This document shows, piece after piece, positions 34,291 to 44,247 of a stretch of 58,485 nucleotides of DNA (its first letter is position 1; every line of letters starts with the position of its first letter). The DNA is taken from positions 1-58,485 of the forward strand of contig JNVT01000103.1 in assembly GCA_000737985.1 (NCBI GenBank), given 5' to 3'. The notes beneath the pieces are model-generated. The model ran no database searches, had not been told where the DNA came from, and saw nothing but the letters and a program-made list of their open reading frames with translations. The DNA comes from Gammaproteobacteria bacterium MFB021 (lineage in GTDB: Bacteria; Pseudomonadota; Gammaproteobacteria; Pseudomonadales; Halomonadaceae). Made by a program: the position numbers and the translations under genes.

Positions 34291-34330
34291 ACTGCCCGTA
34301 TTGCCGAGCGTAGTCCTTTTCGAACGGGGT
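34291..34330 (+). repeat. Truncated third copy of the 140-bp repeat element
   Basis: The 15-base string CCGTATTGCCGAGCG at 34296-34310 is identical to 37253-37267 in the first full element. The following AGTCCTTTTCGAACGGGGT is similar to the element's right end. The left half is absent. It fills the space between the atoE stop and the thioesterase start, and may supply a hairpin (CGGGC/GCCCG) in the transcript. Confidence 0.6.
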
Positions 34331-35644
34331 CTAGAAGAAAGTCAGACCCAACCCGATGATCACCCCGGTCACCACCAGCTGGATCAGACAGAAGCCCATG
34401 ATGTCCTTGGCGTTGAGCCCGGCGATGGCGAGCACCGGCAGGGCCCAGAACGGCTGCAGCAGGTTGGTCCAGGCGTCGCCCCAGGCCACGCCCATCGCCA
34501 CCCGCGCGACGTCGGCGCCCAGCGCCTGGGCCGCGGGCAGCATCACCGGCGCCTGCACCGCCCACTGGCCGCCGCCGGAGGGCACGAACAGGTTGACCAC
34601 GCCGGCGCTGATGAACGACCAGAAAGGCAGGGTGTCGGCGCTGGCGATGGCGACGAACAGCTCAGAGAGCGACTGGGCCAGCCCCGAGCCCATCATGATG
34701 CCCATGATGCCGGCATAGAAGGGGAACTGGATGACGATGCCGGCACCGCCCTTGATCGCCTCCTGGAGACTCATCAGCAGGCTGCGCGGGGTGCGGTGCA
34801 GCACGATCGCCAGCGACAGGAACAGGAAGTTGACGCTGTTGAGGTTGAGCCCGCCGCCGGCGAAGACGAAGTAGTGGATCAGATAGACGAGCCCCGGGAT
34901 GCCCACCAGCCACGACAGCAGGGTGCTGTTCTCGAGCCGGTCGGCGGGGCGCGTGTTGTCCGTTGGCCGCGCGCTGTCGGGCTCGGCGAGCTGGGACGGC
35001 TCGACATAGACGCTCTCTTGCGCGTCCGGCAGCATCCAGCGATTGATCAGCGGCATGACCACGAACAGGATCCCGACGATCAGCAGGTTGTAGAGCGAGA
35101 AGATCGTCTGCGAGGTGAGGATGATACCGATCTGGGCCTCGCTGAAGTGGCCCGGGGTGGCGATAGTGAGCGGAATTGAGCCTGCCAGGCCGCCGTGCCA
35201 GACGACGAAGCCGGAGTATGCGCTGGCGATCAGCAGGCGGTAGTCGACGCGTATCCGGCGCGCCAGCGCCTTGGCGAACAGCGCCCCGATCACCAGCCCG
35301 AAGCCCCAGTTGATCCAGCTCGCGGCGAGCGAGACCAGAGTCACCAGCACGATCGCGCTACCGGGGGAGCGGGCCAGGCCGGCGAGGGCGTCGAGCAGGC
35401 GCTTGACCGGTGGCGAACTGGCCAGCATGAAGCCGGTGACCAGCACCAGCAGCATCTGCATCGAGAACGCCAGCAGCCCCCAGAAGCCGTCACCCCAGTA
35501 GCGCATCACCGCCAGCGGCGACTGCTGCTCGAACAGCATCGCCGCCAGCGCGGCGACCAGCGTCAGCAGCAGTACGAAGATATAGGGGTCGGGCAGGTAG
35601 CGTTCGACCAGTTTGACCGCGGGGCGGGAGAGTTTCTGCAGCAT
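34331..35644 (-). CDS. atoE: Short-chain fatty acid transporter
   Basis: Inner-membrane permease of the AtoE family that takes up short-chain fatty acids such as butyrate or acetoacetate. The 437 residues have about eleven or twelve hydrophobic segments. Typical motifs are SWINWGFGLVIGALFAKALAR and FVPSGGGQWAVQAPVM (about residues 360-375). No atoDAB genes adjoin it, but the next gene downstream encodes an acyl-CoA thioesterase. ATG 35644 lies about 78 bases from the end of the MATE gene. It ends exactly at the truncated repeat element. Confidence 0.92.
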   Translation of the reverse strand: MLQKLSRPAVKLVERYLPDPYIFVLLLTLVAALAAMLFEQQSPLAVMRYWGDGFWGLLAFSMQMLLVLVTGFMLASSPPVKRLLDALAGLARSPGSAIVLVTLVSLAASWINWGFGLVIGALFAKALARRIRVDYRLLIASAYSGFVVWHGGLAGSIPLTIATPGHFSEAQIGIILTSQTIFSLYNLLIVGILFVVMPLINRWMLPDAQESVYVEPSQLAEPDSARPTDNTRPADRLENSTLLSWLVGIPGLVYLIHYFVFAGGGLNLNSVNFLFLSLAIVLHRTPRSLLMSLQEAIKGGAGIVIQFPFYAGIMGIMMGSGLAQSLSELFVAIASADTLPFWSFISAGVVNLFVPSGGGQWAVQAPVMLPAAQALGADVARVAMGVAWGDAWTNLLQPFWALPVLAIAGLNAKDIMGFCLIQLVVTGVIIGLGLTFF

Positions 35645-35721
35645 GGTGGCGGGGCTCGCTGTTGTTTTGAGCGCAGCTTAGCGCATTCCCCCTGTCGCGA
35701 TTAGTCAACCTTGGTCGACGA

Positions 35722-37104
35722 CTAGCTGACTGATTTCTTGGCACTTTCGATGCCTTCAGGCGTGTCGGTGGCGGTAGCGCACCAGCGCGTGCGCCGGTAG
35801 TGCACATAGCAGGCGCCGAGGGTGGCCGAGCGCACCAGCGTGAACACCAGAAACGCGAACCACAGGCCATGGTTGTCGAAGCCCTGGGTCAGCCACCACA
35901 CCGGCAGGTAGACGGCCAGCCCCAGCCATACCGAGTTGCGCATGGCACGGCTCTCGGTAGCGCCGATGAAGACCCCGTCGAGCAGATAGCTCCACACCGC
36001 CAGCAGCGGCATGGCGATCATCCACGGCAGGTAGTCGCTGGCGGTGGCGCGTACCGCCGGCAGATCGGTGAGCTGTGCGACCAGCCAGTCGCCGCCGACG
36101 GCGAACAGCGCCATCGCCGCCCCCGCCACCAGTAGCGAGAGCTTGCCCGCGGCGCGCACCGCGTCGCCGAAGTCGTCCCAGGCGCGCCGGCCCACCGAGC
36201 GGCCGGTGAGCGCCTCGGCGGCGTTGGCGAAGCCGTCCAGGGCGAAGGAGGTGAGCATGATGAACTGCAACAGCACCGCGTTCGCGGCCAGGGTGGTATC
36301 GCCGAAGTTGGCCCCCTGAGCGGTGAAGAACGCCTGCGCGAACAGCAGCCCCAAGGTGCGCACGAAGAGGTGCTGGTTGACCCGGATCAGCGCGGCGTAG
36401 TGTGCCCACGCCCGCAGCGCCTGGCGCGACAGCGAGCCGCCGAGCTGGCGGCAGTGCACCGCGACCCGCCACAGGCCGAACGCCAGGGCGGCGTAGTCGG
36501 CGAGCAGTGAGGCCCAGGCGACACCATCGCTGGCCAGTCCGAAGCCGACCACGAACAGCAGGTCGAGCACGATGTTGACGCCGTTGGTCAGCAGCAGGAT
36601 CGCCAGGGTGATACGGGTCTTCTGCTGACCGATGAACCAGCCCAGGATGGCGTAGTTGGCGAGCACCGCCGGGGCCGAGAAGATGCGGATATGGGCGTAG
36701 TCGGCGGCCAGCTGCATGGCTGCCTCGCTGCCGTCGAGCAGCCACAGCCCGCCGGCGATCAGCGGACGCGAGAAGAGGATCAGCGCCACTCCGATCACCG
36801 TTGCCATCACCAGCGACTGGGCCAGCAGCAGACGCACGTCGCTGTCGTCCTCGCGGCCCACCGCCTGCGAGGTCAGGCCGGTGGTGCCCATGCGCAGGAA
36901 GCCGAAGCCCCAGTAGAGGAAACTGAACAGCGTGGCGCCGAGGGTCACTGCGGCGAGATAGCGCGAATCCGGCAGGTGGCCGACCACCGCGGTATCCACC
37001 AGCCCCAGCAGGGGGACGGTGATATTGGAGAGAATGATCGGCCACGCCAGCGTCCAGACGTGACGAGTGGAGTAGCGGGGGGTGTCCTGGCTGGCCACGG
37101 GCAT
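35722..37104 (-). CDS. MATE family efflux transporter (DinF-like)
   Basis: Inner-membrane Na+- or H+-coupled exporter of the MATE family, 460 residues with twelve predicted helices. The N-terminal stretch WPIILSNITVPLLGLVDTAVVG and the later LGWFIGQQKTRITLAILL are typical of the DinF branch. The substrate range (cationic drugs, bile salts or reactive metabolites) is not predictable. ATG 37104 opens 40 bases downstream of the repeat element's left end. No LexA box was recognised upstream, although dinF is SOS-induced in E. coli. Confidence 0.9.
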   Translation of the reverse strand: MPVASQDTPRYSTRHVWTLAWPIILSNITVPLLGLVDTAVVGHLPDSRYLAAVTLGATLFSFLYWGFGFLRMGTTGLTSQAVGREDDSDVRLLLAQSLVMATVIGVALILFSRPLIAGGLWLLDGSEAAMQLAADYAHIRIFSAPAVLANYAILGWFIGQQKTRITLAILLLTNGVNIVLDLLFVVGFGLASDGVAWASLLADYAALAFGLWRVAVHCRQLGGSLSRQALRAWAHYAALIRVNQHLFVRTLGLLFAQAFFTAQGANFGDTTLAANAVLLQFIMLTSFALDGFANAAEALTGRSVGRRAWDDFGDAVRAAGKLSLLVAGAAMALFAVGGDWLVAQLTDLPAVRATASDYLPWMIAMPLLAVWSYLLDGVFIGATESRAMRNSVWLGLAVYLPVWWLTQGFDNHGLWFAFLVFTLVRSATLGACYVHYRRTRWCATATDTPEGIESAKKSVS

Positions 37105-37143
37105 CCTTGCAGGCGAGGAAGCGGGTAGGCGTTAACCACCCCG

Positions 37144-38115
<972 letters not shown>

Positions 38116-40020
38116 TCACTCGAGCGAGCCGAAGGGGTTGTCGGCCTTGAGCGATACCGGCTGGGCATAGCCGGGGATGCGGATGGCCTCGGCCCCCACT
38201 TCCAGCTCGGGGCCTTCGAGCACGCCCTCGCCGAAGCGATAGATCACCTCGAAACGGCCGCTGTCGGCGGCTTCACGATACTGCTCCGACGCGGCCAGTG
38301 CCTGCTCGCGGCGCCCGCGCCAGGCGTCCACCGCGCGCTGGCCGTGACGCTTGACCAGCAGACGCTCGGTCACTGCCGGCGAGAGTAGCAGTCCGGTGGC
38401 ATTGTTGCCGCCGAAACCCTTGGCGTTGATGAAGCTGGCGTCGGCCTCGAACGCCAGCGGCTCGCGGAAGAAGCGCAGGCGCTCGGCGAAGACGTCGTCG
38501 GCCACCGCATCCAGGGTCGGAATGCCCGGGATGTAGCCGTGGGCGAACGTCCCCAGGGCACTGGCGATCTGGTCCCCCGCGGCGCTGCCCTGGGAGTGGC
38601 CGATGAACGCCTTGATCGCCGCCACCGGCCAGTTCTCGATACCGTTGGCGCGCGCCACCTGGTCGAAGATGTGCGACTCGGTGGTGCGGTTCTTGGGCGT
38701 GCTGGTGCCGTGGGCGTGCAGATAGGTGCGCTGGCGCACGCTGTCGTCACCGAGGATCGAACGTGCCAGCGCGACCGACTTGCCCAGGGTGATGTAGTTG
38801 CCGATGCCCGGGGCCGAGATCGAGCGCTTCCAGCCGTCGGCGTTGACGTGCACTTCCGGCACCGCGCCGAGGATCTGGGCGCCGGTCTCCAGCGCCAGCG
38901 AGTCGTCCATCAGCAGCACGAACTGCGAGGCCTCGGCGATGGTGAAGCCGCAGTTGCGCGCGAACGGCCGGCAGGCGCGCTGGTAGTCGGCGTCGGTGAG
39001 CAGCTCCAGCGCATCCAGCGCCATCAGGCTCTGGTCGTCGGCCAGCGCGCTCATGGCGCGGAAGCCCTCGATGATCTCGGGGGTCACCGGCGCGTCGCTG
39101 GTACCCACCATCACCATGCGGCGGCGGCCCTGGCGGATATCCTCGACCCCGAGACGCAGGTTATAGAGGAAGGTCGCGCAGGCGCCCTGGATCGCCCCGG
39201 TGGCGCCCACGCTGCCGAGCACGTAGGCGTTGAGGAAGTCGGCCGGCATCTGGCCGTAGCCCAGCGGCATCTGCTTCGAGGTGGTGCGGCTGCCGGTGAC
39301 GAAGCTCTTGAGCATGCCGCCCCAGCCGGCGTCGTCGAGCTGGCCGATGGAGTTGCCGGCGTAGACCGCGATGGCATCGGGGTCGAGCTGGCCGCGCACG
39401 CGCTCCCAGTCGAGACCGCTCTGGCCGAGACAGTCGCTGACGCCGAAGATCGCCATCGACAGCCCGCGCGGATGGTGCACGCTGCGATAGAAGGTGTCCG
39501 GGGCAAAGCCCAACGGCAGCTGGCCGGCGGCGCGCACGGCGGGCGCACGGATGCCTGGCAGCAGCGCCTGCAGCGCAGCGGACCACTGCGCGACCTCGAC
39601 CGTGTGACGGTCGATCTCGCGCACTTCCCAACCCGCCGGCAGCGGCTGCGGTAGCTGCCGGCGCGAGGTGGTAAAACGCACCGGCTCGGCGAAGGTCATC
39701 GCCAGCTCGCGGTTGCCGGGAATGCCCGCGGGGCCGAAGGCGTCGTCCTCGATGCGCCGGATCAGCGTGTGGGCGAGAATGTGCTCGCGATAGCGGGCGA
39801 CGATCTGGGAGGCGTCGAGGGATTCACCCTCGGCGCTCTCCCAGCCGCCGTCCGCGCTGCGGGTGACCAGGCGCATGAGTGCGGCCAGGGCCACCAGGGT
39901 CTGGGTCTGTGCCGTCTCCGGCAGGGCTTCGAGAATCGTGCGGCGGTAGGCGTGGTGCCCGGAGGTCCTTCCCGCGGCATTGACGCCGCCCATGCCGACG
40001 ATCACCGGTAAATGTGACAA
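38116..40020 (-). CDS. fabY: Beta-ketoacyl-ACP synthase FabY type
   Basis: Condensing enzyme that starts fatty-acid synthesis from acetyl-CoA and malonyl-ACP in pseudomonads that lack or supplement FabH. The length of 634 residues equals that of P. aeruginosa FabY (PA5174), and the beginning xSHLPVIVGMGGVNAAG is alike. The active-site cysteine is Cys281 (GACATF) and the two histidines lie in YLHAHGTSTP and FIGHSQGSAAG. The start is TTG 40020, with GAGGG seven bases upstream; a much longer frame continues upstream but has no family similarity. No fabH is in the window. Divergent from a TrmB-like methyltransferase gene. Confidence 0.88.
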   Translation of the reverse strand: MSHLPVIVGMGGVNAAGRTSGHHAYRRTILEALPETAQTQTLVALAALMRLVTRSADGGWESAEGESLDASQIVARYREHILAHTLIRRIEDDAFGPAGIPGNRELAMTFAEPVRFTTSRRQLPQPLPAGWEVREIDRHTVEVAQWSAALQALLPGIRAPAVRAAGQLPLGFAPDTFYRSVHHPRGLSMAIFGVSDCLGQSGLDWERVRGQLDPDAIAVYAGNSIGQLDDAGWGGMLKSFVTGSRTTSKQMPLGYGQMPADFLNAYVLGSVGATGAIQGACATFLYNLRLGVEDIRQGRRRMVMVGTSDAPVTPEIIEGFRAMSALADDQSLMALDALELLTDADYQRACRPFARNCGFTIAEASQFVLLMDDSLALETGAQILGAVPEVHVNADGWKRSISAPGIGNYITLGKSVALARSILGDDSVRQRTYLHAHGTSTPKNRTTESHIFDQVARANGIENWPVAAIKAFIGHSQGSAAGDQIASALGTFAHGYIPGIPTLDAVADDVFAERLRFFREPLAFEADASFINAKGFGGNNATGLLLSPAVTERLLVKRHGQRAVDAWRGRREQALAASEQYREAADSGRFEVIYRFGEGVLEGPELEVGAEAIRIPGYAQPVSLKADNPFGSLE

Positions 40021-40321
40021 GCCACGTCCCTCGTGAGAGTTGGGGGCAATCGGGCTCTTCGAGACAGGGAGTGACGCAGCGACGAGAAAGGGCGTCTCCC
40101 GACAGGGCGCGTGCCGATCGCGGGAATCGACGAAACGTGGTGAACCGCGCCTGCCTTCGAAGGGCGTATTGCCAAGATTGGCTGAATGTGGGCTGGGATG
40201 ATACACCCGCGCGTGCGTGGCGTCATGCCGCGGCCACGGTGAGTGGCGGGTTGGCGTGGCGAGATCGCAGGCTTCAGGGCTGGTAGACTGGCGGGTCTTT
40301 CCGGTCGTCAGTGTTTTCGCC
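40021..40321. other. Divergent intergenic region fabY/TrmB-like gene
   Basis: 301 bases without a gene. A candidate plus-strand promoter is TTGGCT (40178-40183) and GATACA (40200-40205) with 16 bases between. A run of GTATTGCC at 40167-40174 resembles one block of the repeat element, but no other similarity is found. I see no fatty-acid regulator palindrome. Confidence 0.35.
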
Positions 40322-40980
40322 ATGCAATCGTCTTCGCGCGCCATCGTCAGTAACCAGAGCGGCCCCCATCGCGACCTCGCGCGGCGCGTCGCGCGTGCCA
40401 GTGCCAGTGTCTGGCAGCGCCCGCCGGCCCAGCACACCAGCGCCGCCAGCCAGCAGCCGCCGCCTGGCTCGCCGCCACTGACAAGCCGCTGATCCTCGAT
40501 GCCGGCTGCGGCGTGGGGCTCTCCACCCGGCGCCTGGCGCTGGCCCATCCCGACCACGCGGTGATCGGCGTCGACCGCAGCGAGCAGCGGCTCTCCCGCG
40601 ATCACGGCGCACTGCCGGGCAATGCGCTGCTGGTGCGCGCCGACCTGGTCGACTTCTGGCGTCTGGCCCACGAGGCCGGCTGGCGTCCGGCGCGCCACTA
40701 TCTGCTCTACCCGAACCCCTACCCCAAGAGCGCCCAGCTCAAGAAGCGCTGGCACGGCCATCCGGTCTTTCCCACCCTGGTCGCGCTGGGTGGGCGCCTG
40801 GAGCTGCGCTCCAACTGGGCGATCTATGTCGAGGAGTTCGCGCTGGCGGTAGAGGCGCTGTGCGACCGGCGCGGTGAGTGGGGCGCGTTCCAACCCGAGG
40901 AGACGTTTTTGACCCCGTTCGAGCGCAAGTACACCGAGAGTGGCCAGACGCTGTGGCGCTACGCGGTCGATCTCGACTAG
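40322..40980 (+). pseudogene. TrmB-like tRNA (guanine-N7) methyltransferase, frameshifted
   Basis: The N-terminus (MQSSSRAIVSNQSGPHRDLA...WQRPPAQHTSAA) reads in one frame from ATG 40322 and the catalytic part in another. The catalytic part begins QPAAAAWLAATDKPLILDAGCGVG, then YPNPYPKSAQLKKRWHGHP, which is the signature of the TrmB-like family. Inserting one G after 40456 restores a continuous frame, HTSAASQQAAAWLAATDKPLILDAG. The protein would have about 219 residues. The lesion is either a real frameshift or a base lost in a GC-rich run during sequencing. It contains an SAM-binding motif (DAGCGVG) and would methylate guanine-46 if intact; closely related to, but distinct from, canonical TrmB. 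Confidence 0.8.
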
Positions 40981-41048
40981 TCTCGGTGCATCGGTCTTGG
41001 CTGATGCTTTACCTCTTTTCTCTTTCACTCAGTGCGGACGTTCTCATC

Positions 41049-42497
41049 ATGCGGCAAGCGTTGTATCGCGGTTTTCTGGCGTCATGTCTGGTGTCGCTCT
41101 CCACGCTCTCCATGGCCGCACAGGCGGCGGGTTTCGATCACGTCGCCCAGCTCGCCAACAAGGGCTTTGCGATCAGCGCCCAGGCACGTCTGCTGGGCAG
41201 CGGAGAGGTGCTCGGGGCGCTCGACCCCGACCGCGCGCTGTCGCCGGCGTCGGTGACCAAGCTCTACACTGCGGCGGCGGCGCTCGACCGCTGGGGCCCG
41301 CAGCACCGCTTCACCACGCGTTTCGTCTCGGTCGGCAGGGTCGACCCCAGCGGCACTCTGCATGGGGACCTGGTACTCGAGGGCGGCGGCGACCCGGCGC
41401 TCACCTCCGAGGAGCTGTGGCGGCTGATCCAGAAGCTGCGCGAGAGCGGCGTCAAGCGGGTCGACGGCCAGCTGGTGATCAGCCAGTGGCGCTTCGGCCC
41501 GGTGCGTTGCACCACCACCGACCGCTGCAAGACGCAGACCCGCGGCACCAATGCCTACAGCGCGCTGCTGTCGTCGGCGGCGATCAACTACGGCAGCTGG
41601 TGCGCCACGGTGGCACCGGGCGCGGTGGGGCAGCCGGCGCGGATCACCAGCTGCGATACGGTGACGCCGACCCTGCGGGTCGACAACCAGGTGCGCACGG
41701 TCGCCGCTAACGGCGCGCAGAGCCTCTCCGCTACGCGGATCACCGACAGCCAGGGCGATACGCTCAAGGTCAGCGGCCAGATCCCGGCCGACAGCTTCCC
41801 CCAGGCGATCTACAAGGCCAGCTCCGACCCCGCCGACCAGACCGGCCAGACGCTGCTGGCACTGCTGCAGCAGTCCGGGGTGGCGGTGAGCCGCGGCTAT
41901 GCGGTGAGCCAGCAGCCGCCGCCGGTGACCGCCACGCAGCTCGCCGCGGTCGAGGGCAAGCCGCTGCAGGAACTGTTGCTGCGCACCCTCAATTACTCCA
42001 ATAACTTCATGGCCGACACCCTGGCGATGGATCTCACCGTCGGTTCCCAGCAGCAGCTGGCAGACGCCGGGGCGATGCTCCAGCGCTTTGCCGCCGGCCT
42101 GCCCGGGCACGGTGCGGCGACGCTGAAGAGCGGCAGCGGCCTGACCCCGGAGAACCGCGTCTCGGCGCGCAGCGTGGATGCGCTGCTGGCAGCGATGTAC
42201 GCCAACGCCTCGCTGTTCCCCACCTTCGTCGCTGGCATGCAGGTGCCCACCAACGGGCCGATGCACTTCATCCGTCGTGGCAGCGAGGTGTTCCAGGACC
42301 ACGTGATGCTCAAGACCGGGACCCTCAACGAGCCGGTCACGGTACGCGCCGTCGCTGGCTACTTCCGCACCCGCGAGGGGCGCTGGGGCAGTTTCGCGGT
42401 GCTGATCAACGGCACTGCCTCGACCCCCTATCTCTCCTGGCGCGAGAGCCTGCCGCTGATCGCCGAGGATCTGACGGCAATGATCGAGCGCCACTGA
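41049..42497 (+). CDS. dacB: D-alanyl-D-alanine carboxypeptidase/endopeptidase (PBP4)
   Basis: Periplasmic class C penicillin-binding protein that trims or cleaves peptidoglycan cross-links. It has 482 residues with a signal peptide (about 27 residues, AQA-AGF). Catalytic motifs are SVTK (Ser68, Lys71), SNN (Ser317) and KTG (Lys422). Residues 145-260 form a domain insertion typical of PBP4, and contain four cysteines (154, 160, 185, 202) that could form disulfides. ATG 41049 gives a normal signal peptide. Monocistronic with 68 bases after the methyltransferase gene. Confidence 0.92.
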   Translation: MRQALYRGFLASCLVSLSTLSMAAQAAGFDHVAQLANKGFAISAQARLLGSGEVLGALDPDRALSPASVTKLYTAAAALDRWGPQHRFTTRFVSVGRVDPSGTLHGDLVLEGGGDPALTSEELWRLIQKLRESGVKRVDGQLVISQWRFGPVRCTTTDRCKTQTRGTNAYSALLSSAAINYGSWCATVAPGAVGQPARITSCDTVTPTLRVDNQVRTVAANGAQSLSATRITDSQGDTLKVSGQIPADSFPQAIYKASSDPADQTGQTLLALLQQSGVAVSRGYAVSQQPPPVTATQLAAVEGKPLQELLLRTLNYSNNFMADTLAMDLTVGSQQQLADAGAMLQRFAAGLPGHGAATLKSGSGLTPENRVSARSVDALLAAMYANASLFPTFVAGMQVPTNGPMHFIRRGSEVFQDHVMLKTGTLNEPVTVRAVAGYFRTREGRWGSFAVLINGTASTPYLSWRESLPLIAEDLTAMIERH

Positions 42498-42615
42498 GGT
42501 GACCCGGTGCGGGGCACGAGTTGTCGACACTGGTCGAATCGGGCGAAGATGACACTTTGATTGGCGCGTCGCCGAGGCGGCGCGCCGTCCTGTCCTTCGC
42601 CGGAGATCTCTCGCC

Positions 42616-43074
42616 ATGTTCACGTTGCCCCAGTCTCTGCGTCTCGCCCTGGCGGTATTCGCCGTCGTCGGGCTCAGCAGCCTGCTCACCGCTTGCGCCG
42701 GGCATACCGCGCCGGCGCCCAGCGAGCCGCTGGTGGGTACTTATTGGCGTCTGGATAGCCTGGGCGGCGAGGCGGCGGTGGTAGGTGACCAGCAGCGCGA
42801 GGCGCATCTGGTGTTCAACGCCGCCGGCCACGTGCGCGGCTCGACCGGCTGCAATCGGTTGATGGGGCGTTATCAGCACACCGACGACACGTTGAGCTTC
42901 TCGGCCCTGGGCACCACCCGGCGCGCCTGTAGCGGCCCGCTGCAGGCGCAGGAGCAGGACTGGCTCGATGTGCTCTCGCGCACCCGACATCTGGCGCGCA
43001 GCGGTGATCGACTGGTGCTGGAAGATAGCCGCGAACGTCCGCTGGCCACGCTGCAGGCGACGGCACTCTACTGA
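42616..43074 (+). CDS. META-domain lipoprotein (HslJ-like)
   Basis: A lipoprotein of 152 residues with a lipobox SLLTAC (Cys27). The domain is a META fold: GTYWRLDSLGGE, then LVFNAAGHVRGSTGCNRLMGRY (a hallmark GSTGCN) and FSALGTTRRAC. HslJ of E. coli is a heat-inducible lipoprotein linked to novobiocin resistance; META also occurs in Leishmania virulence proteins. ATG 42616 follows a weak ribosome site. It follows dacB after 118 bases. Outer-membrane location is expected. The ligand is unknown. Confidence 0.85.
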   Translation: MFTLPQSLRLALAVFAVVGLSSLLTACAGHTAPAPSEPLVGTYWRLDSLGGEAAVVGDQQREAHLVFNAAGHVRGSTGCNRLMGRYQHTDDTLSFSALGTTRRACSGPLQAQEQDWLDVLSRTRHLARSGDRLVLEDSRERPLATLQATALY

Positions 43075-43122
43075 CCCCGGTGGCGCGTCTATCCAATAAC
43101 GATGATGGGAACGAGTGTTCGC

Positions 43123-43629
43123 ATGACCCCGATCGAGTGTCAGTTCGATGCCCACGGCGACGCCGTGATGACGATCTTCAACGACGCCATTCTCAATACC
43201 ACCGCGCTCTACGAGTATCAGCCGCGCACGCTGGATTTTATCGAGCAGTGGTTCCACACCAAGCATGAAGGTGACTTGCCGATCCTCGGCGTGCTCGACG
43301 ACGCCAGCGGTCGGCTGATGGGTTTTGCCACCTATGGACCTTTTCGACCCCAGGCCGCCTTTCGTTACTGCGTCGAACACTCGGTCTACGTCGATCGCGA
43401 CTATCGCGGACGCGGCGTGGCTCGCTGCCTGATGGAGGCGCTGATCGCGCGCGCCGAGGCGCAGGGCCATCACAGCATGGTCGGCGGCATCGACGCCGCC
43501 AACGCCGGCAGTATCGCGCTGCATGAGCGCCTCGGCTTCAGCCATGTCGGTACCGTGCGCGAGGCCGGCTACAAGTTCGAGCGCTGGCTGGATCTGGCGT
43601 TCTATCAGCGCCTGCTGGGGGATGCTTAG
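43123..43629 (+). CDS. GNAT N-acetyltransferase (phosphinothricin-type)
   Basis: A 168-residue acetyltransferase of the phosphinothricin/L-methionine sulfoximine branch. The acetyl-CoA motif is YRGRGVARCLMEAL (about residues 90-103), and the family motif EHSVYVDRDYRGRG precedes it; GFSHVGTVREAGYKF is a typical end. ATG 43123 is preceded by GGGAACGAG; an ATG at 43102 lacks a ribosome site. Known relatives detoxify amino-acid analogues such as methionine sulfoximine. The substrate here is inferred only at the family level. Confidence 0.88.
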   Translation: MTPIECQFDAHGDAVMTIFNDAILNTTALYEYQPRTLDFIEQWFHTKHEGDLPILGVLDDASGRLMGFATYGPFRPQAAFRYCVEHSVYVDRDYRGRGVARCLMEALIARAEAQGHHSMVGGIDAANAGSIALHERLGFSHVGTVREAGYKFERWLDLAFYQRLLGDA

Positions 43630-43647
43630 CGACTCTTTGCGGGCCGC

Positions 43648-44148
43648 TCAGGGCGCCTTGTCATCACTGTCCATGGGGGCGGTCGCGGCATCGTCGGTTG
43701 CCGTGTCGTTGCCCCCGGCGCCATCGCTCTTGCCGGAGTCGTCAGCGGTGTCCGTCGGCGCGTCGGGCAGAGCATCCGGGCCCGCGGTGAGCTTGTCGGC
43801 CGGCGCGATGAAGACCTCCTGGCTGGCGCGCAGGTAGAGGCAGAGCTCCTGTCCCGCACGGCCATTCATGTGCTGCTGCGGGTAGTGGCCCTTCAGCAGC
43901 AGGGCGGTGGTGCCGGCTTCGTCGTCGAACAGCACCGGCGCGCCGGCCGGTTCGGCGTCCGGGAACTGGCTGGCGTCGGCGCACTGGGCGATCACGTCGC
44001 GGGTCTGGTCTTCCCAGGCCGCGGGGCTCGAGGCCTGGGCGGAGAGTGAGGTGAGGGCCAGCGAGGCCGCCACGGCGAGGGCCAGGGAAGCCTGCGAGAA
44101 GCGGCAAAGCGGGTGCTGCGAGCGGGTGGGGCAGGGCATGCGGATCAT
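43648..44148 (-). CDS. Secreted protein of unknown function with acidic tail
   Basis: A 166-residue protein I do not recognise. The signal peptide has a clear cleavage after AQA (about residue 39), so export is likely. The mature half contains two cysteines (QCADAS and ELCLYLR) and a globular part of about 80 residues. The C-terminal 50 residues are a low-complexity acidic, Ala-, Asp- and Thr-rich tail (GGNDTATDDAATAPMDSDD). Such acidic tails are common in halophiles. It stands alone, convergent with the GNAT gene. Confidence 0.55.
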   Translation of the reverse strand: MIRMPCPTRSQHPLCRFSQASLALAVAASLALTSLSAQASSPAAWEDQTRDVIAQCADASQFPDAEPAGAPVLFDDEAGTTALLLKGHYPQQHMNGRAGQELCLYLRASQEVFIAPADKLTAGPDALPDAPTDTADDSGKSDGAGGNDTATDDAATAPMDSDDKAP

Positions 44149-44247
44149 CCTTCAGTGAACGACTGTCGGGGCTAGGCTTAAACCCTAGGGCCTGTCGGCG
44201 CGCGAGGCCGAGCCGGGGCAGGACTATTTTTGGAGTATAGACCCTTC

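Noticed and set aside
40160-40185. Possible fragment of the repeat element near CGTATTGCC
   Set aside because: Only nine bases match, and no flanking block is present; chance is likely.
40021-41028. Upstream extension of fabY to position 41028
   Set aside because: The FabY family length and the ribosome site fit TTG 40020; the extension is low-complexity and overlaps the TrmB-like gene on the other strand.
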